Position numbers and translations under genes: made by a program. A model generated the notes under the pieces. That model saw only the letters and a list, made by a program, of their open reading frames with translations. It was not told the origin of the DNA and ran no database searches. Positions 1 to 7,621 of a stretch of DNA of 18,229 nucleotides are shown here, one piece after another; the stretch's first letter is position 1, and the number at the start of each line of letters is the position of its first letter. Source of the stretch: an uncultured Mycoplasmatota bacterium (GTDB taxonomy: Bacteria > Bacillota_I > Bacilli_A > RF39 > UBA660); the NCBI GenBank assembly GCA_948472605.1, contig CAOKUH010000017.1, positions 1 to 18,229 on the forward strand. Direction: 5' to 3'.

Positions 1-47
1 ACAAGGATAAAAACATAATGCAAATGTCCAATTTCCTTTATTTTAGA

Positions 48-81
48 AGAAAAAAGGCAAATTCACTTAAGAATTCACCTT
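48..81 (-). terminator. Intrinsic terminator after the sigma-factor gene
   Basis: On the minus strand AAGGTGAATTC pairs with GAATTTGCCTT (11 bp with two G-U pairs, 6-nt loop), followed by a run of Ts. It lies about 60 bases past the sigma-factor stop codon. I see nothing supportable in positions 1-47. Confidence 0.75.
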
Positions 82-143
82 CTTTTTATTTAATTAAGTT
101 AAATAATCTCTAACTTAAGCAAAATTAGCATAATTTTTATCTT

Positions 144-791
144 TTAAGCAGCAAATTTTTGCATTTTATCAATACTTCTTTTTTCATATCTAGAAATAGT
201 AACTTGATTTTTTTTAAGAACAAGAGCTACCTCACTTTGTGTCATACCTTTTAAATAACGATATTCAATAATTTTTCTTTCATCATCATTTAATTGTTCT
301 AAACATTCATTCATAATCATTTTATCATCCATAGACAATGCCTCTTCATTAGGTATAGTTTCATAAATACTTCTATCCTCAGTTGTTCCCATATCTAAAC
401 TATTTACTATAATAGAACCAGCATAAATAGCCTGTTCAATTTTATTAATATCCTCCTCCAAAAAAATTGCTAACTCTTCATTACTTGGAATATATCCCCA
501 TTTTTGAGCTAAGGAATATCTTGAAGTTTCAATATTTTTATAAAGACGTAAATAATCTTTACTAACTTTAATTTGTTTTTGCACAGCAAATTGATACATT
601 TCACCAAATATTGCAGAAAATGCATAAGTAGAAAACTTTACATTTCCATCTTGATGATAGTTTTTATAAGCTTTTAATAACCCTACTACTCCTTGTTGAA
701 ATAAGTCTTCACGATCAACACCATAAAAGTTTTCATTCATAATACTATAAATTAATCCTGTATTTGCTTCTATAATATCATTAGTAGTCAT
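144..791 (-). CDS. RNA polymerase sigma factor, SigF/SigB/SigG-like
   Basis: A 215-aa sigma-70 family protein that would direct RNA polymerase to alternative promoters. Region 2 is visible near residues 25-70 (DLFQQGVVGLLKAYKNY, then KFSTYAFSAIFGEM), region 3 near 80-125, and region 4 with a helix-turn-helix near 165-212 (LNDDERKIIEYRYLKGMTQ, then a VTISRYEKR recognition helix). This arrangement is that of the sporulation/stress group. It is shorter than B. subtilis SigF, SigB or SigG (about 255-264 aa). The ATG follows an AGAGGAAAG ribosome site. The gene starts 15 bases after the STAS gene, so the two are probably cotranscribed. In the Bacillus sigF operon an anti-sigma kinase gene (spoIIAB) sits between these partners; none is present here. 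The family is secure; whether it is an orthologue of SigF is inference. Confidence 0.9.
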   Translation of the reverse strand: MTTNDIIEANTGLIYSIMNENFYGVDREDLFQQGVVGLLKAYKNYHQDGNVKFSTYAFSAIFGEMYQFAVQKQIKVSKDYLRLYKNIETSRYSLAQKWGYIPSNEELAIFLEEDINKIEQAIYAGSIIVNSLDMGTTEDRSIYETIPNEEALSMDDKMIMNECLEQLNDDERKIIEYRYLKGMTQSEVALVLKKNQVTISRYEKRSIDKMQKFAA

Positions 792-806
792 TATTCTTTC
801 CTCTTT

Positions 807-1139
807 CTAAACTTCAATTAAATTTAGAGCTGATAATTCATTATCCGTTTCTTTTATATGTAATTTTTTAACTTCTTTATTAATATTTTGAGAAACTTCA
901 CACAAGTATATTCTTCCTTTATTAGAACGAATAGCACATTTAGTATTTAAAATAGCTTCTACTCCAGCATTATCTATACTATCTAGCAAAAACATATTAT
1001 AAACTAAATATTTAATCTTATGCTTTAATATAACAGGTACTAAATAATTATTAAGTTTATATGTTGATTTTCTAGTTAATTTTCCACTTAATCTAGCGAA
1101 TAAAATACCTTTGTTATATTCTAAATCTATTTGAAACAT
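807..1139 (-). CDS. STAS-domain protein, SpoIIAA-like anti-sigma factor antagonist (atypical)
   Basis: A 110-aa protein the size of SpoIIAA (about 117 aa) with a STAS-like pattern: N-terminal beta strands (FQIDLEYNKGILFARLSGKL), the hydrophobic YLVYNMFLLDSIDNAG segment, and a C-terminal strand/helix region. I start it at the ATG at 1139, which follows AGGTGA at good spacing; a longer frame to 1169 has no ribosome site. In Bacillus SpoIIAA the phosphorylated serine lies in a D-S-S-G motif just after the hydrophobic strand; here the aligned residues read D-N-A-G, so the phosphoacceptor appears to be missing. It lies directly upstream of the sigma gene, which supports a regulatory partnership. 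The switch is probably not controlled by the usual SpoIIAB kinase/phosphatase cycle. The STAS assignment rests on pattern and context. Confidence 0.7.
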   Translation of the reverse strand: MFQIDLEYNKGILFARLSGKLTRKSTYKLNNYLVPVILKHKIKYLVYNMFLLDSIDNAGVEAILNTKCAIRSNKGRIYLCEVSQNINKEVKKLHIKETDNELSALNLIEV

Positions 1140-1179
1140 ATAATCACCTGCTATATGAATATAGCCCAAAATAATTATT

Positions 1180-1208
1180 TTTTAAACACATTCGACAAAA
1201 GATGTCAA
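1180..1208 (-). promoter_or_regulatory. Candidate promoter for the STAS-sigma pair
   Basis: TTGACA (1208 to 1203) is followed after 17 bases by TTAAAA, a weak -10. The -35 overlaps a short inverted repeat (TTGACA / TGTCGAA). It sits after the terminator of the upstream gene, so a promoter is expected here. Confidence 0.4.
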
Positions 1209-1247
1209 AAAAAGTTTAGAAAGCTTTTATTCTTTTTTTAAATTAAG

Positions 1248-1294
1248 AAAAAAGCCAACTAACAAAATAGATATTAAAACCATTTTGTTAATTG
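1248..1294 (-). terminator. Intrinsic terminator of the two-TM protein gene
   Basis: On the minus strand CAATTAACAAAAT and ATTTTGTTAGTTG form a 13-bp stem with one wobble, 13-nt loop, then GGC and six Ts. It lies 25 bases after the stop codon at 1319. Confidence 0.85.
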
Positions 1295-1318
1295 ACCTAA
1301 AATTGCTTAATATTAATA

Positions 1319-2323
1319 TTATTTTTGATATAATTCTTTAGCTTTTTCTTTGTTTTCCTTAGTATAACCACTTAATACATTAGGCATTCTATTTAAGAAA
1401 GTATTATATAATTCATCAAACATTACTAAGTTTTTCTTACTAGCACTTACTGTAGCTAATTTATGAGCTTTAGAATTTTTAGTTACTACAAAGATACTTT
1501 TTTGACTTAAAGAACCATTATAACGATATTCATGAGGATAAATCCATACTATATCATTATAATCATATACTTCTAAACCAGCTTGATAACTTACTAAATA
1601 ATTTTTAGTTAAATATAATTTAGCTTTTTTGAAATAGAAAGTATCTGATGAATCCATCTCATTTAATACTGATTCCCATTTTCCTTCTAATTTTTCAATA
1701 CATTTTTTAGTAACATATGTTTGTCTAAAATAAATTATTAAGAAAATTACAGCAAAAATTATAGAAGGATAAACAACTATTAAATCAGTCATTATATTTG
1801 TCATAGGTGTTTCAAATGTATCTAGATACACAACTCCTAAATATTCACTGAAATTACTAGAAGTTAAAAGAGTTTCTCCTGATAATTTATTATAAGCACT
1901 AATAGCAAGTTTTTTTAAATCAGACGGTATTGTTTTAGTCATACCCTTAATAGTTACTTTTTCAGGTTCTTCTCTTTCATCATCACTATATGAATAATCA
2001 TAAATAGCATTTAAAGCCTCTCTATTTTTATCATTTAAATCAACAATATAAACAAAATCATCATCCCAAACAAAATATGTTTTATGTTCTATACCTGCAT
2101 AATCATTTGTAGCAAAACAATCAGTCATCAAAGCAACATCAACTGATGCATATACATCTGCTTTTGTAACATCTTCTAAAGGTTTAATATCATTCATTTC
2201 TTTGTTTTTGTTAACAAATACTATAACTCCTGATATTATTCCAGAAAGAACAAAGAATAGTCCAACAAATAATAATATTTTTACTTTTTTAAGCTTTTTT
2301 AAAAATTCTTCTTTATTTCCCAT
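1319..2323 (-). CDS. Two-TM membrane protein of unknown function with cytoplasmic PH-like tail
   Basis: A 334-aa protein I do not recognise by name. A lysine-rich N-terminus is followed by TM1 (about residues 14-37), an acidic, probably extracytoplasmic segment (about 40-180), TM2 (about 181-199, LIVVYPSIIFAVIFLIIYF), and a cytoplasmic tail of about 135 residues. The tail alternates strands with a hydrophobic/aromatic pattern (AKLYLTKNYLV, VYDYNDIVWIYPHEYR, KSIFVVTKN) and ends in a helix, which resembles bacterial PH-like domains; this is inference from pattern. The start at 2323 follows AGAGGAG at good spacing; a longer frame upstream has no ribosome site. It has its own promoter and a strong terminator, so it is transcribed alone despite lying between the LCP and STAS genes. 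Confidence 0.8.
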   Translation of the reverse strand: MGNKEEFLKKLKKVKILLFVGLFFVLSGIISGVIVFVNKNKEMNDIKPLEDVTKADVYASVDVALMTDCFATNDYAGIEHKTYFVWDDDFVYIVDLNDKNREALNAIYDYSYSDDEREEPEKVTIKGMTKTIPSDLKKLAISAYNKLSGETLLTSSNFSEYLGVVYLDTFETPMTNIMTDLIVVYPSIIFAVIFLIIYFRQTYVTKKCIEKLEGKWESVLNEMDSSDTFYFKKAKLYLTKNYLVSYQAGLEVYDYNDIVWIYPHEYRYNGSLSQKSIFVVTKNSKAHKLATVSASKKNLVMFDELYNTFLNRMPNVLSGYTKENKEKAKELYQK

Positions 2324-2346
2324 ACAAACTCCTCTTTTCCATACAT

Positions 2347-2375
2347 AATATATCAAATTCTACATGATTTGACAA
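2347..2375 (-). promoter_or_regulatory. Promoter of the two-TM protein gene
   Basis: TTGTCA, 17-base spacer, TATATT on the minus strand, ending 23 bases before the ATG at 2323. Good housekeeping-type spacing. Confidence 0.6.
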
Positions 2376-2458
2376 TATATTAAATTATATTTTATTTAAC
2401 ATAAATCTATTAGTTATAATTGATAAATTATATCCATTAAAAGAAGATAGATAAACAA

Positions 2459-3925
2459 TTATCTTTCTTCTAATAGTCTTTTTATATTACCAGTAGCTTC
2501 AATTACCGACTCATTATTAGGTATCATAACATATGATTTTAACTTTTTATAAGAATAAGTATACTCATGAGCTTCTGTACCATTTAAAGTATAAGTTGAT
2601 ATTTCCCATGAAGAATTATTTTTTATTTGATATTTCACTAACTTAGTAATATTATCAATACCAATATTTGTTATAAATTTTCCTTCTAAAGATGATAACA
2701 AATCATTATATTTTATAATTGTACTTGTTGATAAAGCTTTATTTATAATTCCTTCTATTAATATTTGTTGATGATGAACTCTTTCTATATCACCTAAAGG
2801 TAGACTATATCTTTCTCTAGCAAAAGCTAAAGCTTGTTTTCCATTTAAATGATTAATTCCTTTAGAAAATGTATAGTTTACAATAGTTCCATCTTCATTG
2901 TAATAGGCTGTAAATGCTTTATCCAAAGTTACATCTATTCCTCCAAGTTCATCAACAAGATTGATAAGTGATGTAAAGTTTACCTTTGCATAATAATTAA
3001 TATCGATAGAAAGTAAATCTTCAATAGTTTTAATTGATGTATCTACCCCATGTATTCCTGCATGAGTAAGTTTATCTTTATACTTTGTATTTATTCCATT
3101 TAACTTTACATAATAATCTCTTGGAATACTAGTTAAATGTATCTTATGAGTTATAGGATTAATAGTTACAATCATATTAACATCACTTCTAGAAACACTA
3201 GAAATCTTACCATAACTATCAATTCCTGATATATAAACATTAAATGGAGTTTTAGTAATATCAACATTTTTTACAAGTCCATCATCAATTTCAATATCTA
3301 TTGAAAATTCAAAAATAACTTTTTCCTTACTTATAAGTTCTAAACTATCACTTTCTAATAGTTTTTTTTCAGCATCCTCAACTAATATAGCATCGACTTT
3401 CTTATTTAATAAACTATTAATTAAATCTGAAATATCACCAAGTTCTATATATTCCAAAGAAACTTTTTTATTTAAATATTGTTTAGCCTCTAATAATCCT
3501 TTATCTTCTCCAAGCTTTACTATACCCATTTTCTTATCTTCTAAATCTTTTAATTTATTATAATTACTATTATTTAAAACAATTACACTATAGTTTTCTG
3601 TATTATAATTTCCACCATTAATTTTATGTAAAAAATCCATAGTATTCACTAAATAAAAAATAATTACTCCCATGCCTATCATTTTTAAAGTCGACAATAT
3701 TGTTCCAAAAAATCTTTTTTTCCAACCCTTACTTAGAGTAAGTAAAGCAATTAAAAAATCAAATAAGAAAAAAACAATAGCAACAACTATAAAATAAAGT
3801 ATTGGTAAAATATCTAAAAGATAAAGAAGTAATAAAGTTATAAAACTTACAAATAAAGATATAAAAAACAGACGTCTAAAAATTTTCTTTTTACTATTTT
3901 TCTTTTTTTTATTTTCATTATTCAT
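2459..3925 (-). CDS. LytR-CpsA-Psr (LCP) family cell-wall glycopolymer ligase
   Basis: A 488-aa membrane-anchored protein that would transfer polyprenyl-phosphate-linked glycopolymers (teichoic-acid-like or capsular) to peptidoglycan on the outer face of the membrane. A lysine-rich N-terminus precedes three TM segments (about 19-38, 41-64, 76-95). An accessory region (about 110-215; MGIVKLGEDKGL, NKKVDAILVEDAEKKLL) resembles a small solute-binding-like module found in some LCP proteins. The catalytic LCP domain (about 226-400) shows family residues: SRSD (R246, D248), SIPRD (R269, D270) and FARERYSLPLGDIERVHHQQ (R370, R372, D379, R382). A GAGGT ribosome site lies about 10 bases from the ATG. 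It sits directly downstream of the interrupted carboxypeptidase gene, fitting a wall-assembly neighbourhood. Confidence 0.93.
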   Translation of the reverse strand: MNNENKKKKNSKKKIFRRLFFISLFVSFITLLLLYLLDILPILYFIVVAIVFFLFDFLIALLTLSKGWKKRFFGTILSTLKMIGMGVIIFYLVNTMDFLHKINGGNYNTENYSVIVLNNSNYNKLKDLEDKKMGIVKLGEDKGLLEAKQYLNKKVSLEYIELGDISDLINSLLNKKVDAILVEDAEKKLLESDSLELISKEKVIFEFSIDIEIDDGLVKNVDITKTPFNVYISGIDSYGKISSVSRSDVNMIVTINPITHKIHLTSIPRDYYVKLNGINTKYKDKLTHAGIHGVDTSIKTIEDLLSIDINYYAKVNFTSLINLVDELGGIDVTLDKAFTAYYNEDGTIVNYTFSKGINHLNGKQALAFARERYSLPLGDIERVHHQQILIEGIINKALSTSTIIKYNDLLSSLEGKFITNIGIDNITKLVKYQIKNNSSWEISTYTLNGTEAHEYTYSYKKLKSYVMIPNNESVIEATGNIKRLLEER

Positions 3926-3958
3926 ATCAGGTTATACCTCACTTATGTTATATAGTTT

Positions 3959-3967
3959 ATTATATCA
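3959..3967 (-). promoter_or_regulatory. Extended -10 promoter of the LCP gene
   Basis: TG-A-TATAAT on the minus strand, 34 bases before the LCP ATG and just past the preceding terminator hairpin. No convincing -35, as is usual for extended -10 promoters. Confidence 0.5.
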
Positions 3968-3973
3968 TGTAAA

Positions 3974-4007
3974 ACAAAAACGTTTTATTTTACCTAAACG
4001 TTTTTGT
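3974..4007 (-). terminator. Hairpin terminator after the dac gene
   Basis: A perfect 12-bp inverted repeat, ACAAAAACGTTT / AAACGTTTTTGT, with a 10-base loop, 15 bases after the dac stop codon. The following T-run is short (TTTTGTTTTAC on the minus strand), so efficiency is uncertain. Confidence 0.65.
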
Positions 4008-4022
4008 AAATAATTAGTAAAA

Positions 4023-4816
4023 TCAAATAGGAATTCCACTGGTTATTGTCTCAAATAATCTTGTAAATAAATCTAAAATACTGGCTTTTTTTATTTCCTC
4101 TTTAATTATAATATCTACTTCTTTTATAATGTTATTATCACTATCAATTACTTCTAAATGTCCAACACTTGATCCATTTTTTAAAGGAGCATTTAATTTA
4201 TCAACTATTAAATTAAATGTATACTCCTCACTTTCATCACTTACTTTTTTTAAAATTGTTACATCATCTAAGGTATACAATTTAGTAGTTGTTATATTTC
4301 CTTTCTCGATATTTACTTCACCAACATCTTTATCTTTAGAAAGTAATATATCTAATTTATAAGTATTAAAGCCATAATTTAACATTGACACAGTATCTTT
4401 ACTTCTTAAATCGCTAGTCTCTGCATTCATGACAACTGATAACAATCTCATATCTCCTCTTTTAGCTGTTGTTGTTATACAATAACCTGCCTCATTAGTA
4501 AATCCTGTTTTCAAACCATCTACACCTTCATAAAACCTAACTAACCTATTAGTATTAACAAGCCAAACACTTGATCCATCTGGTTTTTTTAAGTAATCTT
4601 CATAAATACTTGTAAATTCTAAAATACGCTCATGTTTTAATAACTCTTTAGCCATTATAGTCATATCTCTAGCCGTAGTATAATGATTGGCGCTTTCAAG
4701 ACCATGGGGATTATCAAAATGCGTATTACTTAGATGTAAATCTTTAGCTTTATTATTCATTGCCTCTACAAATGCATCTACACTACCGCTAATTTTCTCA
4801 GCCATCGCAACAACTG
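4023..4816 (-). pseudogene. dacF: D-Ala-D-Ala carboxypeptidase (DacF/DacA type), 3' fragment cut off by the integrated element
   Basis: The C-terminal two thirds of a serine D,D-carboxypeptidase (peptidase S11, low-molecular-weight PBP) that trims the terminal D-Ala of wall pentapeptides. Present are the conserved HFDNPHGLESANHYTTARD block, the third active-site motif K-T-G (in YEGVDGLKTGFTNEAG), and a C-terminal domain ending in an amphipathic helix (ILDLFTRLFETITSGIPI) expected to anchor it to the membrane. The active-site serine and the SxN motif lie in the 5' fragment at 11181-11532. Joining the two at the shared GATG core gives one frame of 381 codons, close to B. subtilis DacF (about 389). 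An internal ATG at 4805 could serve as a start but has no ribosome site and would lack the catalytic serine. The symbol reflects family plus the nearby sigma/STAS genes and is tentative. Confidence 0.9.
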
Positions 4817-6483
4817 CATCCTTCGCTATTACTAAAAAGCAGTAAAAAATCGTTTAAATTTAGACTACCATTATCGTAGCCAACTATATTCAATTTAAAA
4901 TGTAACATCAACTTGTGATTATTTTCAGTTTCTTCATTTTCTATTCTTTCTACTAATATCATATCTATTATAGAACCAAATATTTTGAATACACTTTCAT
5001 CATCTTCAAATATTACATCATTTATTTTTTTAAAGAAAGTATCAATATTTGTTTTACATTCTATTTTTGATTCCATTGATAGATAATCTTGTTTTTTCTT
5101 TTCTAAAATGGAGAGTTCGCTATTATATTTTTCTTTTATTTCTTTATATTCATCTCCCTCAATTTCTTTTCTTGCTCTCATATTGATTAATTCTGATTTA
5201 GCATTTTTTATTTCTTCTATTTTTTTATCTACTTCATCTATTTCTTTTGTGTAATTAGTTCTGCTTTCAGTTTCATTGATCAAACTATATATTTCATTTA
5301 TAATATCATTTTTTTGATTTAAAATATTCTTTACTACAATTTTAAATATATCTATTAACTCGTTATAGTTAATTACTGGTGTTTTACATCCACTTGCTTT
5401 TGCTTTTCCATATTTTCTATAATTAGAACATCCCCAAAAAATTTTTTTAACTCCAGTTTTTTTATTTTTATAACTTCCTCTTATAAAAGAAGTATTATCG
5501 TGATAGCATTTAATCTTCCCTGATAAAGCATATCTCATATCGGTTCTAGAATTAGTTTTATGTTTTTTAGAATTTTTTTCTAATATTTTATTACATTTAT
5601 CCCATAATTCTTCTGAAACTATCGGTGGGCAAGTTTCATTATCTTTATAAATTATCCACTCTTCAGGTTTAAATTTAATTCTTTTTTTTGAATGATAATC
5701 AATAGTAGTTTCTTTATGTGCACAAAAATATCCTTTATATTTTGGATTTCTAATTATATTACAAATTACATTTCCAGCTAAAGGCTTATTTGTTTTACTT
5801 ACAATATTAAACTCATTATATAAATGAAGTCCTAGTTTATTAGTTCCCATTTTTTCTTTGCTATATTCATCAAAAATAATCCTAACTAATTTTGCTTCTT
5901 TTTCTACTATTTCTAATTTACCTTTATTTTTTCGATAACCATAAAAATTATCATTGCCTGGTACAATACCTTTTTCTATACTTCTTTTATAACCAAATCT
6001 AACTCTTTCTGATAATTTTCTAATTTCATCTTGAGCAATACTTGACATAATTGTTAAGCGAAGTTCCGAATCTGAATCAAAAGTATTAATATTGTCATTT
6101 AAGAAATATATGCCAACTCCATAAAATAATAATTCTTGAGTATATTGAATACTATCTATAGTATTTCTAGAAAATCTAGATATTTCTTTTGTTAATACTA
6201 AATTAAACATTCCTTTTTTGGCATCATTTATCATTTTAAGAAAATTATCTCTTTTATTAACGCTTGTTCCACTTATTCCTTCATCCACATATCCAGGTAC
6301 AAATATCCAATTTGTTTGACTTTTAATATAATTTTCAAAATACATAACTTGATTTTCTAATGAGTTTAATTGTTCTTCATGATCAGTTGATACACGAGCA
6401 TAAAATGTAACTCGAAGTGGCAAATCCATAAGTTTCTTCCCTTGTGATAAAACATTCCTTATTGTATACAAATTCATTACCAT
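4798..6483 (-). CDS. Large serine recombinase (integrase/excisionase of the element)
   Basis: A 561-aa site-specific recombinase that would cut and join att sites through a 5' phosphoserine link. The N-terminal resolvase domain (about residues 23-165) has the nucleophile S32 in YARVSTDHEEQ and the catalytic arginines in TKEISRFSRNTID (R103, R106). A recombinase domain follows (about 190-300), then a zinc-ribbon-like region (about 320-385) in which the usual first CxxC reads C-Y-H-D, a coiled coil (about 410-485), and a C-terminal tail. It starts at ATG 6483 behind AAGGGA. It occupies one end of the element, as is usual. Its last eight codons (after NSEG: C-S-C-C-D-G and stop) are read through the att core into dac DNA; on excision they would become C-G-G-N and stop. 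Similar proteins include TndX/TnpX-type recombinases of Firmicutes elements. Confidence 0.95.
   Translation of the reverse strand: MVMNLYTIRNVLSQGKKLMDLPLRVTFYARVSTDHEEQLNSLENQVMYFENYIKSQTNWIFVPGYVDEGISGTSVNKRDNFLKMINDAKKGMFNLVLTKEISRFSRNTIDSIQYTQELLFYGVGIYFLNDNINTFDSDSELRLTIMSSIAQDEIRKLSERVRFGYKRSIEKGIVPGNDNFYGYRKNKGKLEIVEKEAKLVRIIFDEYSKEKMGTNKLGLHLYNEFNIVSKTNKPLAGNVICNIIRNPKYKGYFCAHKETTIDYHSKKRIKFKPEEWIIYKDNETCPPIVSEELWDKCNKILEKNSKKHKTNSRTDMRYALSGKIKCYHDNTSFIRGSYKNKKTGVKKIFWGCSNYRKYGKAKASGCKTPVINYNELIDIFKIVVKNILNQKNDIINEIYSLINETESRTNYTKEIDEVDKKIEEIKNAKSELINMRARKEIEGDEYKEIKEKYNSELSILEKKKQDYLSMESKIECKTNIDTFFKKINDVIFEDDESVFKIFGSIIDMILVERIENEETENNHKLMLHFKLNIVGYDNGSLNLNDFLLLFSNSEGCSCCDG
4817..4840 (-). 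other. Attachment site, recombinase-side junction
   Basis: Core CATC at 4817-4820 joins dac 3' DNA (lower coordinates) to the element. The element arm ACTAAAAAGC at 4831-4840 is the exact inverted copy of GCTTTTTAGT at 11163-11172. In the reconstructed circle these arms flank a 22-base spacer whose central dinucleotide is GA within GATG (minus strand). Confidence 0.8.
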
Positions 6484-6500
6484 TGCTATTCTTCCCTTTC

Positions 6501-6698
6501 TTATATTGGAATTTTAACTATTATATTTTGTTTATCTTCTTTATCTTCTTTATTTTCTAATTTGATAATATCTTCATTTAACTTTTTGGTGATGCTATTA
6601 TATTGACAAAAATCTATTATTCCTTTTTTACAAACTTCATCTACAATTGCTTTTTGAATTTCTTTTTTAGCAATATCAATTGAAAAATTATTGTTCAA
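6501..6698 (-). CDS. Small recombinase-associated protein, SHOCT-like
   Basis: A 65-aa protein starting at TTG (6698), supported by GGGGGAG five bases upstream. The pattern of an N-terminal helix (IAKKEIQKAIVDEVCKKGII) followed by a second helix (YNSITKKLNEDI) resembles the short SHOCT-like proteins often encoded just before serine recombinases in Firmicutes elements. The tail is charged (LENKEDKEDKQ). It ends 17 bases before the recombinase start, so the two are probably cotranscribed. It might assist recombination or its regulation; this is inference from position. Confidence 0.65.
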   Translation of the reverse strand: MNNNFSIDIAKKEIQKAIVDEVCKKGIIDFCQYNSITKKLNEDIIKLENKEDKEDKQNIIVKIPI

Positions 6699-6722
6699 TA
6701 TTTCTCCCCCTCATTTAAACAT

Positions 6723-6781
6723 ATTTGAATCAACAAAAAAAAGAACTTCAATATTGAGTTTCTTTTTTTATTGATTCAAAT
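6723..6781. terminator. 59-base near-perfect palindrome, bidirectional terminator
   Basis: ATTTGAATCAA at one end and TTGATTCAAAT at the other frame an inner hairpin around TTCAATATTGA; the arms are about 28 bases with few mismatches. A run of at least seven Ts follows the inner stem on both strands. It separates the peptide/transporter cassette (minus strand, upstream) from the accessory-recombinase pair. Bases 6782-6982 between it and the last cassette gene hold no supportable gene. Confidence 0.6.
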
Positions 6782-6982
6782 AATAAATTAGAAATTATTA
6801 TGAAAGATAAAGAAATTTTGAATATATCAACAAAGAAAATAGGTACTAAAAGCCAGATAAAATGTATTAATGATTTTCTTATAAAAAATTAAATAATTAA
6901 AAAAAAGAAAAACAAGCTATAAAAACAATTGATAAATATCTAAATAGAAATGATAATTGAATGACTAGCAAGTATATTACAT

Positions 6983-7621
6983 CTATTGATTATACTCATT
7001 TTTACACATTATTATCTTTTTAAAATTTGTAGCAAAGATATTCATAATATAATAAAAAATAAATACTATTATTCTTATAAATCTAAACTTAATTATAAGC
7101 AATAACATTAACAAATTAATACATATATTAATTAGCTTATGTTTAAAAAAAATAGAATTAAACACTAATAAAAATACATCTATAAAAATTAATAGATTTC
7201 TTAAGAAAAAATTAAATGAAAAATACCAATTATTTTTAAAAATATAATTAATAACATTAAAAATAAAATATAAAAAAAATTTATATAATAATAAGAACAG
7301 ACTAAAAATGGTTATTTTATTTAAGGACCATATTCTATATTTTATTCTTAATATTATTTCTTCAATCATAGTTGAAAGTTCATAAATAATAAATTTATAA
7401 CTTAAAAAAATAAAATATCCTACATGAAATAAAAAAAACAAAAAACTAAAAAAATTACCTATTTCAAAATATCCAAAAATAAAATTAAATTGTTCATTAT
7501 TACCATTATTAAACAATATCATAATCAAAAAATATAATATAAGTACAAATATGAACATAATTGTAATTTTAGCATTATCTTTAAAAAAAACTTTTTTTAA
7601 TATTTCATATTGTAATTTCAC
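6983..7621 (-). CDS. Polytopic membrane protein of the peptide/ABC cassette
   Basis: A 212-aa, extremely hydrophobic protein with about five or six predicted TM segments (for example IMFIFVLILYFLIMILF near the N-terminus and CINLLMLLLIIKFRFIRIIV near the C-terminus) and little else. The start is GTG at 7621, overlapping the TGA of the preceding gene (GTGA) with AAAGGA nine bases upstream, a sign of translational coupling. It is the last gene of the five-gene cassette. I do not recognise a family; a transporter subunit or immunity protein is the contextual guess. Confidence 0.7.
   Translation of the reverse strand: MKLQYEILKKVFFKDNAKITIMFIFVLILYFLIMILFNNGNNEQFNFIFGYFEIGNFFSFLFFLFHVGYFIFLSYKFIIYELSTMIEEIILRIKYRIWSLNKITIFSLFLLLYKFFLYFIFNVINYIFKNNWYFSFNFFLRNLLIFIDVFLLVFNSIFFKHKLINICINLLMLLLIIKFRFIRIIVFIFYYIMNIFATNFKKIIMCKNEYNQ

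Noticed and set aside
4129..4362. Plus-strand frame of 77 codons inside dac
   Set aside because: It is the mirror of the dac coding sequence, with no ribosome site and no family resemblance.
6800..6892. Plus-strand 30-codon frame (MKDKEILNISTKK…)
   Set aside because: No ribosome site, no match to anything recognised; the following bases hold another short open tail in a different frame, so at most a decayed gene.
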